Of a stretch of DNA of 64,000 nucleotides, positions 33,284 through 42,585 are shown piece after piece. The stretch is from Acidobacteriaceae bacterium (lineage in GTDB: Bacteria; Acidobacteriota; Terriglobia; Terriglobales; Acidobacteriaceae). The stretch spans positions 52,946-116,945 of the forward strand of contig PKXQ01000109.1 in the NCBI GenBank assembly GCA_003132405.1, in the 5' to 3' direction. Under the pieces are notes generated by a model. It did not search any database. It saw nothing but the letters and a program-made list of their open reading frames with translations, and was not told the origin of the DNA. The position numbers and the translations under genes were made by a program. Each line of letters starts with the position of its first letter. The first letter of the stretch is position 1.

Positions 33284-34873
33284 ATGAACCCAATCGATCG
33301 CCTAAAAATTCTAATCAATTCCTCCACCCCCATCGTAGTGATGGAAACCGTCGAAGAACTCCGCGCCCTCTCGCTCGTCCACAACGCTTGCTCCGACCTT
33401 AGTTTGGCCCTGTTCGAATGGACGATTGCCGACGGCCTCGTCCGCTCCGGCAGCAGCGCAGCAACGCCACATCTCAGCCAATCTAGATCGCAGTTGGCGT
33501 CCGCCTCAGACGCCGCCGCCAGCCCGAGAACCGCGATGTACAACACCCTCGACCCCGTACAAGCCCTCGCAAACCTCGAGACGATGACCCTAGAAGCCGT
33601 TTTCGTCCTCAAAGACTTCCACCGCCATATGGATAACCCAGTCGTAGTGCGACGCCTCCGCGACGTAGGCCAGAAATTTTCCGCGAATCGAAGAACCCTG
33701 ATCCTGACCGCCCCCGCCATCGAAATGCCGCCCGAGCTAGCCAGCCTGGTCGAATTCCTCGATTTGCCTCTACCCGACAAAGACCGCCTCCGCGAGATCA
33801 TCCGCGAAACCTACACCCGCCTGGCCGGTACTCACACTTTAAAGCTTCAGCTCGATGCCACCGGCGTAGACGCCATGGCCGCCAATCTCCGCGGCCTCAC
33901 CGAAGAAGCCGCCGAACGCGCCATCTCGCAAACCATAGTAGGCCGCCTCGCGCTCTCGCCCGACTGCATCACCGACGTTCTCGAAGCCAAGAAGGCTTTG
34001 CTTAAGCGCTCCGAGATGCTCGAGTTCGTAGACTCAACCGACACCATGTCGAGCGTCGGTGGCCTCGATAATCTGAAGCGCTGGCTGGAGCAGCGCCGAC
34101 GAGCGTGGGACGACGGCGCCACGAAATTCGGCCTCGATCCGCCAAAAGGCGTGATCATCCTGGGTACGCAAGGCTGCGGCAAAAGTCTCTGCGCCCGCGC
34201 CGTAGCCGGAGAATGGAAACTCCCGCTGGTAAAATTCGACACCGCCGCCGTCTACGACAAATTCATAGGCGAGACGGAAAAGCGCATCCAGAAGGTGTTT
34301 CAGGTGGCCGAGGGTCTGGCTCCCTGCGTTTTGTGGATCGACGAACTGGAAAAAGTTTTCGCCGGCAGCGGCCCCGATTCCGCCTCCGCCGACGCCGGAG
34401 TCTCCTCGCGCCTGCTGGCGTCGTTTCTCTCCTGGATGCAAGATCGCAAGCCCGCCGTCTTCGTAGCTGCGACGTGCAACAACGTAACCGTGCTACCGCC
34501 CGAACTAATCCGCAAAGGCCGCTTCGACGAACTCTTCTTCGTAGACCTCCCCAGCGCCGCCGAACGCAAGCAAATCTTCGCGATCCAACTGACGAAGCGA
34601 AAACGCAATCCAGACGACTACGACCTGAATCGAGTAGCAGAAGCAGCCAAGGGTTTTTCCGGAGCAGAAATAGAATCGGCTGTGCAGACCGCTCTCTACG
34701 CCGCCTTCGCCCGCAAGCAAGAACTGAGCAACGACGACTTGCTCACTGCGCTGTCATCCACCGTGCCGCTATCGGTCACGCGGGCGGAGGAGATTGCGGA
34801 GTTGCGCACATGGGCGAAAGATCGGGCGGTGTGGGCGTCCCTGCCGGAGACAAGAAGCGTAAGCAACGTTTAG
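33284..34873 (+). CDS. Ycf46-like AAA+ ATPase
   Basis: 529 aa. The N-terminal ~250 residues are the domain typical of Ycf46-like proteins (STPIVVMETVEELRALSLVH ... VFVLKDFHRHM). The AAA+ module follows: Walker A GTQGCGKSLCARAVAGEW, Walker B CVLWIDELEKVF, and the second region of homology RKGRFDELFFVDLP with Arg finger. Homologues occur in chloroplast genomes and cyanobacteria and are linked to metabolic regulation; the bacterial role is not established. It is monocistronic and convergent with the DUF2971 gene. No ribosome site is obvious at the ATG. Confidence 0.87.
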   Translation: MNPIDRLKILINSSTPIVVMETVEELRALSLVHNACSDLSLALFEWTIADGLVRSGSSAATPHLSQSRSQLASASDAAASPRTAMYNTLDPVQALANLETMTLEAVFVLKDFHRHMDNPVVVRRLRDVGQKFSANRRTLILTAPAIEMPPELASLVEFLDLPLPDKDRLREIIRETYTRLAGTHTLKLQLDATGVDAMAANLRGLTEEAAERAISQTIVGRLALSPDCITDVLEAKKALLKRSEMLEFVDSTDTMSSVGGLDNLKRWLEQRRRAWDDGATKFGLDPPKGVIILGTQGCGKSLCARAVAGEWKLPLVKFDTAAVYDKFIGETEKRIQKVFQVAEGLAPCVLWIDELEKVFAGSGPDSASADAGVSSRLLASFLSWMQDRKPAVFVAATCNNVTVLPPELIRKGRFDELFFVDLPSAAERKQIFAIQLTKRKRNPDDYDLNRVAEAAKGFSGAEIESAVQTALYAAFARKQELSNDDLLTALSSTVPLSVTRAEEIAELRTWAKDRAVWASLPETRSVSNV

Positions 34874-34878
34874 TCGCC

Positions 34879-35850
34879 CTACGCCACAAACGGCTCTGAC
34901 AGTAGTTCGAATTTGTCGTTGGCGAGGCGCATCTTAAATGCCGCTATGCTCTTTCGTTTGCAGATGGCCAACAGATCCTTGCTCTTCGAGACCTCACATC
35001 GGGTGCCTAGGAAAATGCGGGATGGAATCGGCGCTGGGTGGCTAAGGCCGTTGATTTCCGACTCATCTTCTAGGACAATTCGCCACTCCCTCTCATACTG
35101 CCATCCTTCAAATTTGTGGAGCGCCGCTAACATCGGGAGTAATGGAGTAAACTCCGCTCGTTCCTTCGCGACCAGCTTTTCGGCAAAGGGGGTCAAGTCA
35201 TAGAGACGCTGTGAATAGATGATCGGGAACAAGCTCCGACGAAATGAGTGCTGTTCGTCCAATGCTTCAAGGTCATACTCAACGCAGAACCCTTTGTGGT
35301 CTTCTGAGTAGTGGCTCCACATGAGCATGGAATTATTGAGCTCGCTAAATGAGCACAGTTTCGCTGTCCTCCTCCACCCTTGGAGCGCCGACGCCACCCC
35401 CTCTGCCATAACTTCTACGCGCTGGGAATAAGACTCACCATTTCTTTTTGGAACGCCGCCGATATTGTCTGGGATAAGCGAGATGAAGGACTTTAGCGGT
35501 TCGCGGCTTCTCCTTGCGCTTTCGAGGTCGTCGGCGGAAATGTCGTTCTGCAGAACACAGTTTTGAAGTTCGTAGGCTTTAATTATTGCGTCAATGACCC
35601 TTCTTTCGATGATCGCCCTGAGCAGGCCATCGGGGAGAGTCAACCAACAGTCGTACGGGTCATTATATGTTTCAGGCGAACTGAGCCAGACTGTGTTGCC
35701 CTCTAGATTGTCTCGGTGGTTCGGGCAATCGCGCCGATATTTGTAAATTTTCTTTGGTAAGTGCTGGCGCTTGATAGAGAGGGCTTTATCAAACAGTGGA
35801 CGGGCGAGTGTTGATTTTTCCAGGCCGTCCGTAAATTCGTTTTTCCACAT
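34879..35850 (-). CDS. DUF2971 family protein
   Basis: 323 aa from ATG at 35850. The DUF2971 markers are seen: KKIYKYRRD near the start, VWLSSPETYNDPYDCWL, and the core motif MLMWSHYSEDHKGFCVEYDL, then KFEGWQYEREWRIVLE. The family is common in mobile and defence-related loci and has no proven activity. A TTG at 35913 in the same frame would overlap mazF by 14 bp; the 21 extra residues are antiregister mazF sequence, so the later start is preferred. It follows mazEF closely and may share its transcript. Confidence 0.78.
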   Translation of the reverse strand: MWKNEFTDGLEKSTLARPLFDKALSIKRQHLPKKIYKYRRDCPNHRDNLEGNTVWLSSPETYNDPYDCWLTLPDGLLRAIIERRVIDAIIKAYELQNCVLQNDISADDLESARRSREPLKSFISLIPDNIGGVPKRNGESYSQRVEVMAEGVASALQGWRRTAKLCSFSELNNSMLMWSHYSEDHKGFCVEYDLEALDEQHSFRRSLFPIIYSQRLYDLTPFAEKLVAKERAEFTPLLPMLAALHKFEGWQYEREWRIVLEDESEINGLSHPAPIPSRIFLGTRCEVSKSKDLLAICKRKSIAAFKMRLANDKFELLSEPFVA

Positions 35851-35899
35851 AAATCGCGGCACGCAGATGCTAACATACTCCGGTAAGGCGAAGACAGCT

Positions 35900-36247
35900 T
35901 CACGTCCGCGCAAACATTTCCACCAACGTAGCCGAAACGTCCTCTGCCGTCTTCGCCGACACCGCCCCCAGCATCTTTACCAATCGCAGACGGTCCACAG
36001 CGCGCAATTGATCCAGCGCCACCTGCCCTCGTTTTCCCTGAAATCGCACTGCGACTCGCGTGGGGCAAGGCCGCGTCACTGTGATCATCGGAGCGATGAC
36101 AACGGTCCGCAGGTGATTATTCATTTCGTTGGGCGAGATTACCAGGAAGGGACGAGTCTTTTGAATCTCGACACCTTTCGTCGGATCGAGGGCAACGAGC
36201 CAGACTTCATCCCGTTGCGGCTCGTCCCGCTGCGGTCCGCTCACCAT
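35900..36247 (-). CDS. mazF: MazF/PemK-type mRNA interferase toxin
   Basis: 115 aa. The MazF fold is recognised by RDEVWLVALDPTKGVEIQKT, RPFLVISPNEMNN, and the catalytic-type segment TRVAVRFQGKRGQVALDQLR. The Arg and Thr/Ser of the active site are kept (E-I-x-K-T-R-P; VALDQLRAVD). Cuts RNA at short specific sequences; blocked by the antitoxin encoded just upstream, with which it overlaps by 7 bp. A GTG at 36253 is an alternative start. Confidence 0.92.
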   Translation of the reverse strand: MVSGPQRDEPQRDEVWLVALDPTKGVEIQKTRPFLVISPNEMNNHLRTVVIAPMITVTRPCPTRVAVRFQGKRGQVALDQLRAVDRLRLVKMLGAVSAKTAEDVSATLVEMFART

Positions 36248-36519
36248 CGCCACTCTTTGTGGTCGAACTCATTCGGCTCCGTCCCCTCCAGCAGAAGTTC
36301 GTCGTCCATGGTTTTGGAGGCAGTGTGGTGTGACGAGGCGCCGTTCGCGCCTCGGAATGCCTGTTCCCATCCCCGCCGCGGCTGGCGTCCAGGAGAGATG
36401 ATCAGGCAATCGTTTTCGACCCGCAAATCGACGGTCTCGCCCAAGCCGCATTGCGCGATAATTGGTTTTGGAATGCGAATGCCCCGAGAATTCCCGATGC
36501 GAACCAGATCGATCTTCAT
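36241..36519 (-). CDS. mazE: MazE-type AbrB-fold antitoxin
   Basis: 92 aa. The N-terminal swapped-hairpin DNA-binding domain KIDLVRIGNSRGIRIPKPII is typical of AbrB/MazE. The C-terminal ~40 residues, which wrap the toxin, are acidic and flexible (MDDELLLEGTEPNEFDHKEW). GAGGG ribosome site. Translation is coupled with mazF by a 7-bp overlap. A palindrome over its promoter suggests autoregulation. Confidence 0.92.
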   Translation of the reverse strand: MKIDLVRIGNSRGIRIPKPIIAQCGLGETVDLRVENDCLIISPGRQPRRGWEQAFRGANGASSHHTASKTMDDELLLEGTEPNEFDHKEWRW

Positions 36520-36531
36520 GCCATACCCTCA

Positions 36532-36568
36532 GTAATTACATTGTAATCACCGAGAGAAGACTTCACAA
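36532..36568 (-). promoter_or_regulatory. mazEF promoter with overlapping operator palindrome
   Basis: Minus strand TTGTGA (36563-36568), 17 bases, TACAAT (36540-36545). The -10 is embedded in the 19-bp inverted repeat GTAATTACA-T-TGTAATCAC (36532-36550, 8 of 9 pairs). Bound MazE-MazF would block the polymerase, the usual autorepression of such operons. Confidence 0.6.
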
Positions 36569-36605
36569 GTGCGAACCAAACCGGCCTTTCGCTCTTACCC
36601 AGCCA

Positions 36606-39290
36606 TCAATTCCTGGCTCCGCCCGACGACCCCGTCGCCACATTCAGCAAAATGCTCAGCGGTTCCACGTGTTCCGGCTTCACATACCGATTCACCAGAA
36701 AACGTTTCCCATCCTTCGCCACGTCATAAGTAAAAACGTCGGTGCTCGAAATCGGAGCGCGCCCTTGAATCTGAAACAGAGGCGTGGGCGTGCCCGTGGC
36801 AAACGCGCTCTGCGCATTTACTGGCACTGCCGTCAACATGCCGCTCGATCCAATGTAGTAGATCTCGTTGCCGTCTCCACGCCAGCGCGGCTCGGTTCCT
36901 CCGCCGCGCGAAACCTGCCACTTTCCCGTTGCTCCCGGAAATGACGTAACGTAAATCTCCCACACGCCGGATTCATCCGAAGCGTAGCCTACCCATTTTC
37001 CATCGGGAGAAATCTGTCCGTTCGTCTCGCTGCCCTTGCTGGTTAAGAAGCGGGTTGGCTCTCCGCCGGCAACCGGCAGTAGTTCCAGATACTCGCCCGA
37101 CGTTCCCTGGCGGGTTAACAGAATCTGTTGGTCGTCCAAAGACCACGAAGTGGGAATGATGTCGTCCATAGACGTCGGCGGCAGAGTGTATCTCCGCCTT
37201 TCAGGCTCCAGGCCCGTCGCCGCCTTTAATATCAGACCCGGGCCAGCGGCAGCGGCGTTGCGGTAGGCTACGGTCTTCCCGTCCCGCGACCATACACCCA
37301 CCACCTCCTCCGAGGGATCGAACGTGAACCGCGAGTTGCCGGCCCCGGTGGTGCTCTCAATCCAGATGTCCACGTTATTCGCCTTCTCGTCGCTGATATC
37401 GAGCGCGACACGAGCGCCATCGGGCGAAAGGGTTGGGTTATCCATGACGGCCGGTTCGCTGATCCGGCTCAGTACTTTGCCGGAGCGGTCTATCCATGTA
37501 AGTGCGGACTGTGCTGCTCCCACCTCTGTGTTGTAGATCACTGTCCCATTCTGCGCGATCGCGAAAGCCGCCCAATATGTCGAGGGTTGGAACCCGACCG
37601 CATTCGCAATCACGGACGTGCTACCCGAAACCGTGCCTGCAGAAGCATCAAAAGCCATGCTCACCAACTGCCTTTGTTCATCCGCAAAGTACAAATTGTG
37701 GGCATCGAAACCAAAACTCGAATGGCATAGGACGACAAGTTTTCTTTCCTTACCTTCCAGAGACGTTTCGTAGATGCCGCTCAACCGGTCATCCTTGGCG
37801 TTGGAAAAGTTGCCGGCCCAAAATAAAAAATGATCGCCGTCCGCAAGAAACAGAGGCCAGCGGTGCGATTGATCTTCTTTGGTCCTGATGCCCTGCGTTA
37901 CCGGCGCCATGCCAGTGCCATCGGCATTAATGCGATCGAGCGGACTTGAGGCATCCGCAGCAAAGAGGATTACGCCCTTGCTCCCCCAACTCCCGCCGCG
38001 CCCAGCTAGAGCGGTTGCCAGCACTTGCGGAGTTCCCCCGGAGATCGCCATTTTCTGCAATTTGCCATTGGCAAAAAACGCGACGTAGGCGCCGTCAGGT
38101 GACCAGAAGGGATAACTCGCACCTTGCGTGCCAGGCAGCAGCGTAACGCTCGACGATCCGACGCGCTGCACATACAGCATGGGCAATGCGGAATTCTCTT
38201 CCGGCGACACAAATACCAGCATCGAACCGTCGCGCGACAGCGCCATGTGGCTGATGCTCATTTCGTCCGGAACCGCCAGCGCGAACTGCATGCGTTTAGT
38301 CGGCATGGGACGGCGCGCCACCAGCCAGGTCAAGCCAGCGACGGCGAGCAGCGCGATTGCGATCGACAGCCACAGAAGCACTGGCAGTCGTCGAGGCGCG
38401 GCGGTTGCTGCTGTGGCGCGCGCCATGCCGCTCGCTTCGGTCCCAGAAAGCGCGCTCAGCGCAAACGACAAATCGCGCGCCGATTGGAAGCGCTGCTCAG
38501 GATTTTTCTCCAGGCAACGCCGCACGATGCGTTCCAGCGCCGACGAAACCATGCGCCCCGGATCGGATAATTCCGGCGGATCGTCTTTCATGACGGCGGT
38601 CATGGTTTCGGCCGCCGTGTCGCGCCGAAATGCGCGCACTCCAGAAAGCATCTCGTAGAGCACCGCGCCGAAAGCAAAAATATCGGTGCGCGCATCAGCA
38701 GTGTCGCCACGGACCTGCTCCGGCGCCATGTAGCTCGCCGTGCCCATCACCACGCCGATTGCGGTATGCGGAGTCGTAAGCGTAACTTCGTTCGAATCCG
38801 AGCCCATCGTCAGCGCCAGCTTGGCCAGGCCAAAATCGAGAATCTTGATGCGCCCGTCTTTGGTGATGAAAATATTTTCGGGTTTTAAGTCGCGGTGGAC
38901 GATCCCTTTCTCGTGTGCCGCCGCCAGTCCATGCGCGATCTGCACTCCATATTCGATCGTCTTGCGCTGCGGCATCACGCCGCGATCCAGCGCCGCGCGC
39001 AGGCTTTCCCCCTCCAGCAACTCGGAGACGATGAACGGCGAGCCGTTCTGCTCCCCAATGTCGAATACCGCCAGAATGTTGGGGTGATTGAGCGCGGCGA
39101 CGGCCCGCGCCTCCTGCTCAAAGCGCCGCAGCCGGTCGGCATCACGCGCGAAAGATTCGGGAAGAATTTTTAAAGCGACATCGCGTCCTAGACGCATATC
39201 ACGCGCGCGGTAGACTTCTCCCATGCCGCCAGCGCCCAGCGGCGCAACGATTTCATACGGACCAAGTTTCGTGCCAGAGGTAAGAGCCAT
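36606..39290 (-). CDS. Ser/Thr protein kinase with TolB/PD40 beta-propeller
   Basis: 894 aa in three parts. Residues ~12-275 are a Hanks-type kinase: Gly loop PLGAGGMGEVYRA, Lys in VALKIL, catalytic HRDLKPEN, DFG in ILDFGLAKL, APE in YMAPEQVRGD. One membrane helix follows (LPVLLWLSIAIALLAVAGLT, ~305-325). The rest is a propeller of PD40/TolB-like repeats (LSPDGARVALDISDEKANN, FWSPDGAYVAFFANG, ISPDGKWVGYASDESG), presumably extracytoplasmic. This architecture is expanded in Acidobacteriota. The ligand of the propeller and the kinase targets are unknown. Single gene, divergent from phoH. Confidence 0.93.
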   Translation of the reverse strand: MALTSGTKLGPYEIVAPLGAGGMGEVYRARDMRLGRDVALKILPESFARDADRLRRFEQEARAVAALNHPNILAVFDIGEQNGSPFIVSELLEGESLRAALDRGVMPQRKTIEYGVQIAHGLAAAHEKGIVHRDLKPENIFITKDGRIKILDFGLAKLALTMGSDSNEVTLTTPHTAIGVVMGTASYMAPEQVRGDTADARTDIFAFGAVLYEMLSGVRAFRRDTAAETMTAVMKDDPPELSDPGRMVSSALERIVRRCLEKNPEQRFQSARDLSFALSALSGTEASGMARATAATAAPRRLPVLLWLSIAIALLAVAGLTWLVARRPMPTKRMQFALAVPDEMSISHMALSRDGSMLVFVSPEENSALPMLYVQRVGSSSVTLLPGTQGASYPFWSPDGAYVAFFANGKLQKMAISGGTPQVLATALAGRGGSWGSKGVILFAADASSPLDRINADGTGMAPVTQGIRTKEDQSHRWPLFLADGDHFLFWAGNFSNAKDDRLSGIYETSLEGKERKLVVLCHSSFGFDAHNLYFADEQRQLVSMAFDASAGTVSGSTSVIANAVGFQPSTYWAAFAIAQNGTVIYNTEVGAAQSALTWIDRSGKVLSRISEPAVMDNPTLSPDGARVALDISDEKANNVDIWIESTTGAGNSRFTFDPSEEVVGVWSRDGKTVAYRNAAAAGPGLILKAATGLEPERRRYTLPPTSMDDIIPTSWSLDDQQILLTRQGTSGEYLELLPVAGGEPTRFLTSKGSETNGQISPDGKWVGYASDESGVWEIYVTSFPGATGKWQVSRGGGTEPRWRGDGNEIYYIGSSGMLTAVPVNAQSAFATGTPTPLFQIQGRAPISSTDVFTYDVAKDGKRFLVNRYVKPEHVEPLSILLNVATGSSGGARN

Positions 39291-39625
39291 CGGTGCGCCA
39301 TTATAGCCTTAACGTGAATCCACAAAGAGCAATTGAATTTGGCAGGCGATTCAGCCGTCGAGGCGGAAGCGCCTGAAAACACTCCTCCCCCCATTGACTC
39401 CCCCGTCCGCCCGCGCTACGCTGATCTCAAATGGTTGGTAACCGCCCCGTCGTCGGGGTGCGCAATCCGGTTGTCTTAGCTTACCCCTACAGTTATTTGC
39501 GTGCAAAAAATGCAGCGGGGTTTTGCCCGGAACAACAATCAACCACTTTCTCGTTTATCTACATCTCGTCCCTGCGACAAAAAGTGAGCCCGGTCCGGCC
39601 GCTGGAGGCGGCATTCCAATCCTGA
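39291..39625. other. Divergent intergenic region, kinase / phoH
   Basis: Must contain the promoters for the kinase (leftwards) and the phoH operon (rightwards). A GC-rich hairpin-prone segment lies near 39510-39530, but no promoter box stands out and no gene is seen. Confidence 0.4.
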
Positions 39626-40663
39626 ATGAAAAAAAGCATTGAACTCAGCGCGAACATCGAAACCCTGTTTGGCACGCGCGACGAAAATCTCCACGTGCTC
39701 GAAGATGGCCTCAACATCAACATCGACCTGCGCTCCGATCGTATTGAACTCGAGGGCGCGCCCCGCGACGTAGCCCGCGCCGAACAACTATTCGCCGACT
39801 ACGAACAGCTCCAGAAGGCTGGCCACCAGTTCGTGAATGGCGATCTCAACAGCATGTTGCGCGTGGTCGTGGGCGATCCCAACGCAACTCTCCGCGGATT
39901 AGCCGAAGCCGGCCGCCAGCGGTCGTTTGGACGCCGCACGGTGCAGCCCAAGAGTTCTAACCAGCGCCGCTACCTCGAAGCTATCGAGACGCACGACATG
40001 GTCTTCGGCGTCGGCCCCGCTGGCACCGGCAAAACTTATCTCGCCGTGGCCATGGCCATCTCGGCCTTGCTCAATAAGCAAGTCAACCGCATCATTCTGG
40101 CGCGGCCCGCGGTCGAAGCCGGCGAGCGTCTCGGCTTTCTGCCCGGAACGTTGCAGGAGAAAATCGATCCTTATCTGCGCCCCTTGTATGACGCGCTCTT
40201 TGACATGCTCGACCCGGAGCGCGTCGAACGCTATCTAGAAAAAAATATCATCGAGATTGCGCCTATCGCCTTCATGCGCGGCCGCACGCTCAATGATTCA
40301 TTCGTAATTCTCGATGAAGCCCAGAACACCACCTCCGAGCAGATGAAGATGTTCGTCACGCGCCTCGGATTTAATTCCAAAGCCGTGATCACCGGCGACG
40401 TTACGCAGATCGACTTGCCGAGCGCCCGCCGCAGCGGCCTGATCGAAGCCGTCGACATCCTGCATGGCGTAAACGGCCTGGCGTTTGTGCATTTCGACGA
40501 GAGCGACGTGGTCCGTCATCATCTGGTGCAGCGCATCATTCGCGCCTATGACGAACACAAAACGCGCCTGGCAGAACAACAGTTGTCGCTGCTTGAGCCG
40601 AAGCCCATAGCTCCGCAGCCGGCGCCGTTGCCGGCCTCCGATAAGCCGCATCTGCGCAACTAA
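39626..40663 (+). CDS. phoH: PhoH-family ATPase
   Basis: 345 aa. A KH-like RNA-binding N-terminus (LHVLEDGLNINIDLRSDRIE) is followed by the PhoH ATPase: Walker A GPAGTGKTYLA, conserved RIILARPAVEAGERLGFLPG, Walker B FVILDEAQNTT and the sensor region VITGDVTQIDLP. PhoH proteins are implicated in RNA metabolism, usually beside ybeY as here. The C-terminal tail is Pro-rich and variable. First gene of the block phoH-ybeY-corC. Confidence 0.95.
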   Translation: MKKSIELSANIETLFGTRDENLHVLEDGLNINIDLRSDRIELEGAPRDVARAEQLFADYEQLQKAGHQFVNGDLNSMLRVVVGDPNATLRGLAEAGRQRSFGRRTVQPKSSNQRRYLEAIETHDMVFGVGPAGTGKTYLAVAMAISALLNKQVNRIILARPAVEAGERLGFLPGTLQEKIDPYLRPLYDALFDMLDPERVERYLEKNIIEIAPIAFMRGRTLNDSFVILDEAQNTTSEQMKMFVTRLGFNSKAVITGDVTQIDLPSARRSGLIEAVDILHGVNGLAFVHFDESDVVRHHLVQRIIRAYDEHKTRLAEQQLSLLEPKPIAPQPAPLPASDKPHLRN

Positions 40664-40786
40664 TATGAATCACTATCCGATATGATTTTAGATTGTCATC
40701 CTGAGCGAAGCGAAGGACCTATGCATGCGACCCTGCCACCGTGCGTCGTTCTCACGCCTCGCTCGGCATGATGCCACGGTGCGAGC

Positions 40787-41263
40787 TTGGTCATTTTTCA
40801 AAAGCGCGTTCCCGACCTCACCCAGCTTGCGCTCGACCGTTTCGTGGCGCGCGCCCGCCGCGCCGTTGGATTAAAAGGAACAGTCAATGTCCTGCTGACA
40901 ACGAGCGCCGAGATGAAATCGCTGAACCGCCGTTTCCGCGGAAATGACAAACCCACCGATGTATTGTCATTCCCCGCCGAGCCCGGTGTGGGCGGAAAAA
41001 ACGCGGGCGAGATTGCCATTTCAGCCGAAATCGCCGCCAAGAATGCGCGCTCCCTCGGTCGCTCGCCCGCCGAGGAAATAAAGATTTTAGCTCTCCACGG
41101 CATCCTTCACCTGCGCGGCTATGATCACGAGTGCGACAATGGACAAATGGCAAGGCGCGAAAAACATCTGCGCGTAAAACTCCGCCTTCCGCTCGGCTTG
41201 ATCGAAAGAACGGCTTCTGAAGGAAACACGCCCACGCCCAAGGCGAGAAAGCGTCGGACGTAA
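40787..41263 (+). CDS. ybeY: Endoribonuclease YbeY (rRNA maturation factor)
   Basis: 158 aa. The zinc-binding signature reads LALHGILHLRGYDHECDN, i.e. HGxLHLxGYDH, and PTDVLSFP precedes it as usual. YbeY acts in 16S rRNA 3'-end maturation and ribosome quality control. The start is a TTG (LVIFQKR); no ATG is available at the right place. The C-terminus after the active site is basic and longer than usual. It ends 3 bp before the corC-like gene, so the pair is cotranslated. Confidence 0.93.
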   Translation: MVIFQKRVPDLTQLALDRFVARARRAVGLKGTVNVLLTTSAEMKSLNRRFRGNDKPTDVLSFPAEPGVGGKNAGEIAISAEIAAKNARSLGRSPAEEIKILALHGILHLRGYDHECDNGQMARREKHLRVKLRLPLGLIERTASEGNTPTPKARKRRT

Positions 41264-41266
41264 GCC

Positions 41267-42529
41267 ATGATCGGCGTCGGCTTCATTCTCGCGCTCCTTT
41301 TTGGCCTGCTGACGCTGGTCTCCTATGTCGACCGCCTCTACCAGGAGATCGGCAAATTTCTCTCTCGCGATTTCCAAGACAACATCGACGCTTTCGAGCA
41401 GATCGTTGAGCCGCGCCTGGGAGTGACGCGGACGCGCGCCTCGCTCTCCATGGCCATCCTGACGCAACTCGTCACCGCCGCCATTGCCATGATCGTAGGC
41501 TTCACCGTCTTTCGCGACCGCGCCTGGAGCGTCTACGAAGTCCTCGAAGCCACGCTCAGCCTCGTCCTCATCATCATTGTTTTTAATCGCCTGCTCCCGT
41601 TCGTATTTTTCTCGCGCTCCCGCGGACGCTGGCTAGGCCACTGGACGCCGCTCTTACGCATACTGATCTACCTCGTGTTGCCCGTAACACTCGTCTTGGG
41701 TTTCTGCCAGTCCGTCGCAGCTCTCACCCGCGAGCACGCCGACGCGCAACCCGAAACTTCCTCCGAAGCCGTCGACGCGCTGATTGAAGCGGGCCAAGAG
41801 GAAGGCATCATCCAGGAAGGCGATCGCGAACTCATCCAGTCGGTCGTCGAATTCAGCGGAAAAACGGTTCGCGAAGCCATGAAGCCGCGGCCAGAGATGG
41901 TCGCGATCCCATCCGATTACACGGTCGAGAAGGTTGTCGAGTTACTCAAATCCAGACCGTTATCACGCGTCCCCGTCTATGAAGGTTCCATCCATCATAT
42001 AAAAGGTATTCTCCATACCCAGGACGTCCTCCAAGTTCCTGATTCCGAGGCCCACACGCGCACCGTCGCAACCCTGATGCGCAAAGACGTCTACTTCGTC
42101 CCCGAAAGCAAGTTAGTAAGTGACTTATTACGCGAGATGCAGCGCAGTAACATCCGCATGGCAATCGTAGTCGATGAATATGGCGGCGTGGCCGGCCTCG
42201 TAACCATAGAAGACTTAGTAGAAGAGATAGTGGGCGAAATTGGAGATGAGCACGAGAAGGCCCAGGTGGTGCAGGAAAACGACCACTCCTATGTCGTCCC
42301 CGGCAACATGGACGTCGATCGCCTAGATGAACTCTTCGGCCTGCGCCCCGAAGGCCATGAATCCTCCACCATCGCCGGCCTAGTAAGCGAACTCGCCGGC
42401 CGCATTCCCAAGAAGGGCGAAGTTATCGAAGACGAAGGTCTGAGATTCGAAGTAATCGATTCCACCGACCGCCGCGTAGAGCGCGTACGCATCACAACGG
42501 CCGAGCCAAAGCAGATGAAGTTGATCTAG
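41267..42529 (+). CDS. Hemolysin C/CorC-type CBS-domain membrane protein
   Basis: 420 aa. Four hydrophobic segments in the first ~150 residues, then two CBS domains (VREAMKPRPEMVAIPSDYTV ... RVPVYEGSIHHIKGILHTQD; LVSDLLREMQRSNIRMAIVV with DEYGGVAGLVTIEDLVEEIV), then the C-terminal CorC/HlyC FAD-like domain (LDELFGLRPEGHESSTIAGL). Proteins of this group are linked to magnesium/cobalt homeostasis; the old hemolysin name is misleading. The phoH-ybeY-corC order is conserved in many bacteria. Confidence 0.92.
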   Translation: MIGVGFILALLFGLLTLVSYVDRLYQEIGKFLSRDFQDNIDAFEQIVEPRLGVTRTRASLSMAILTQLVTAAIAMIVGFTVFRDRAWSVYEVLEATLSLVLIIIVFNRLLPFVFFSRSRGRWLGHWTPLLRILIYLVLPVTLVLGFCQSVAALTREHADAQPETSSEAVDALIEAGQEEGIIQEGDRELIQSVVEFSGKTVREAMKPRPEMVAIPSDYTVEKVVELLKSRPLSRVPVYEGSIHHIKGILHTQDVLQVPDSEAHTRTVATLMRKDVYFVPESKLVSDLLREMQRSNIRMAIVVDEYGGVAGLVTIEDLVEEIVGEIGDEHEKAQVVQENDHSYVVPGNMDVDRLDELFGLRPEGHESSTIAGLVSELAGRIPKKGEVIEDEGLRFEVIDSTDRRVERVRITTAEPKQMKLI

Positions 42530-42585
42530 GAAGCGGGCGATAAGTGCGGCGCCGTTAGAATTCGGCCTGACGGCTCGGATGACCA

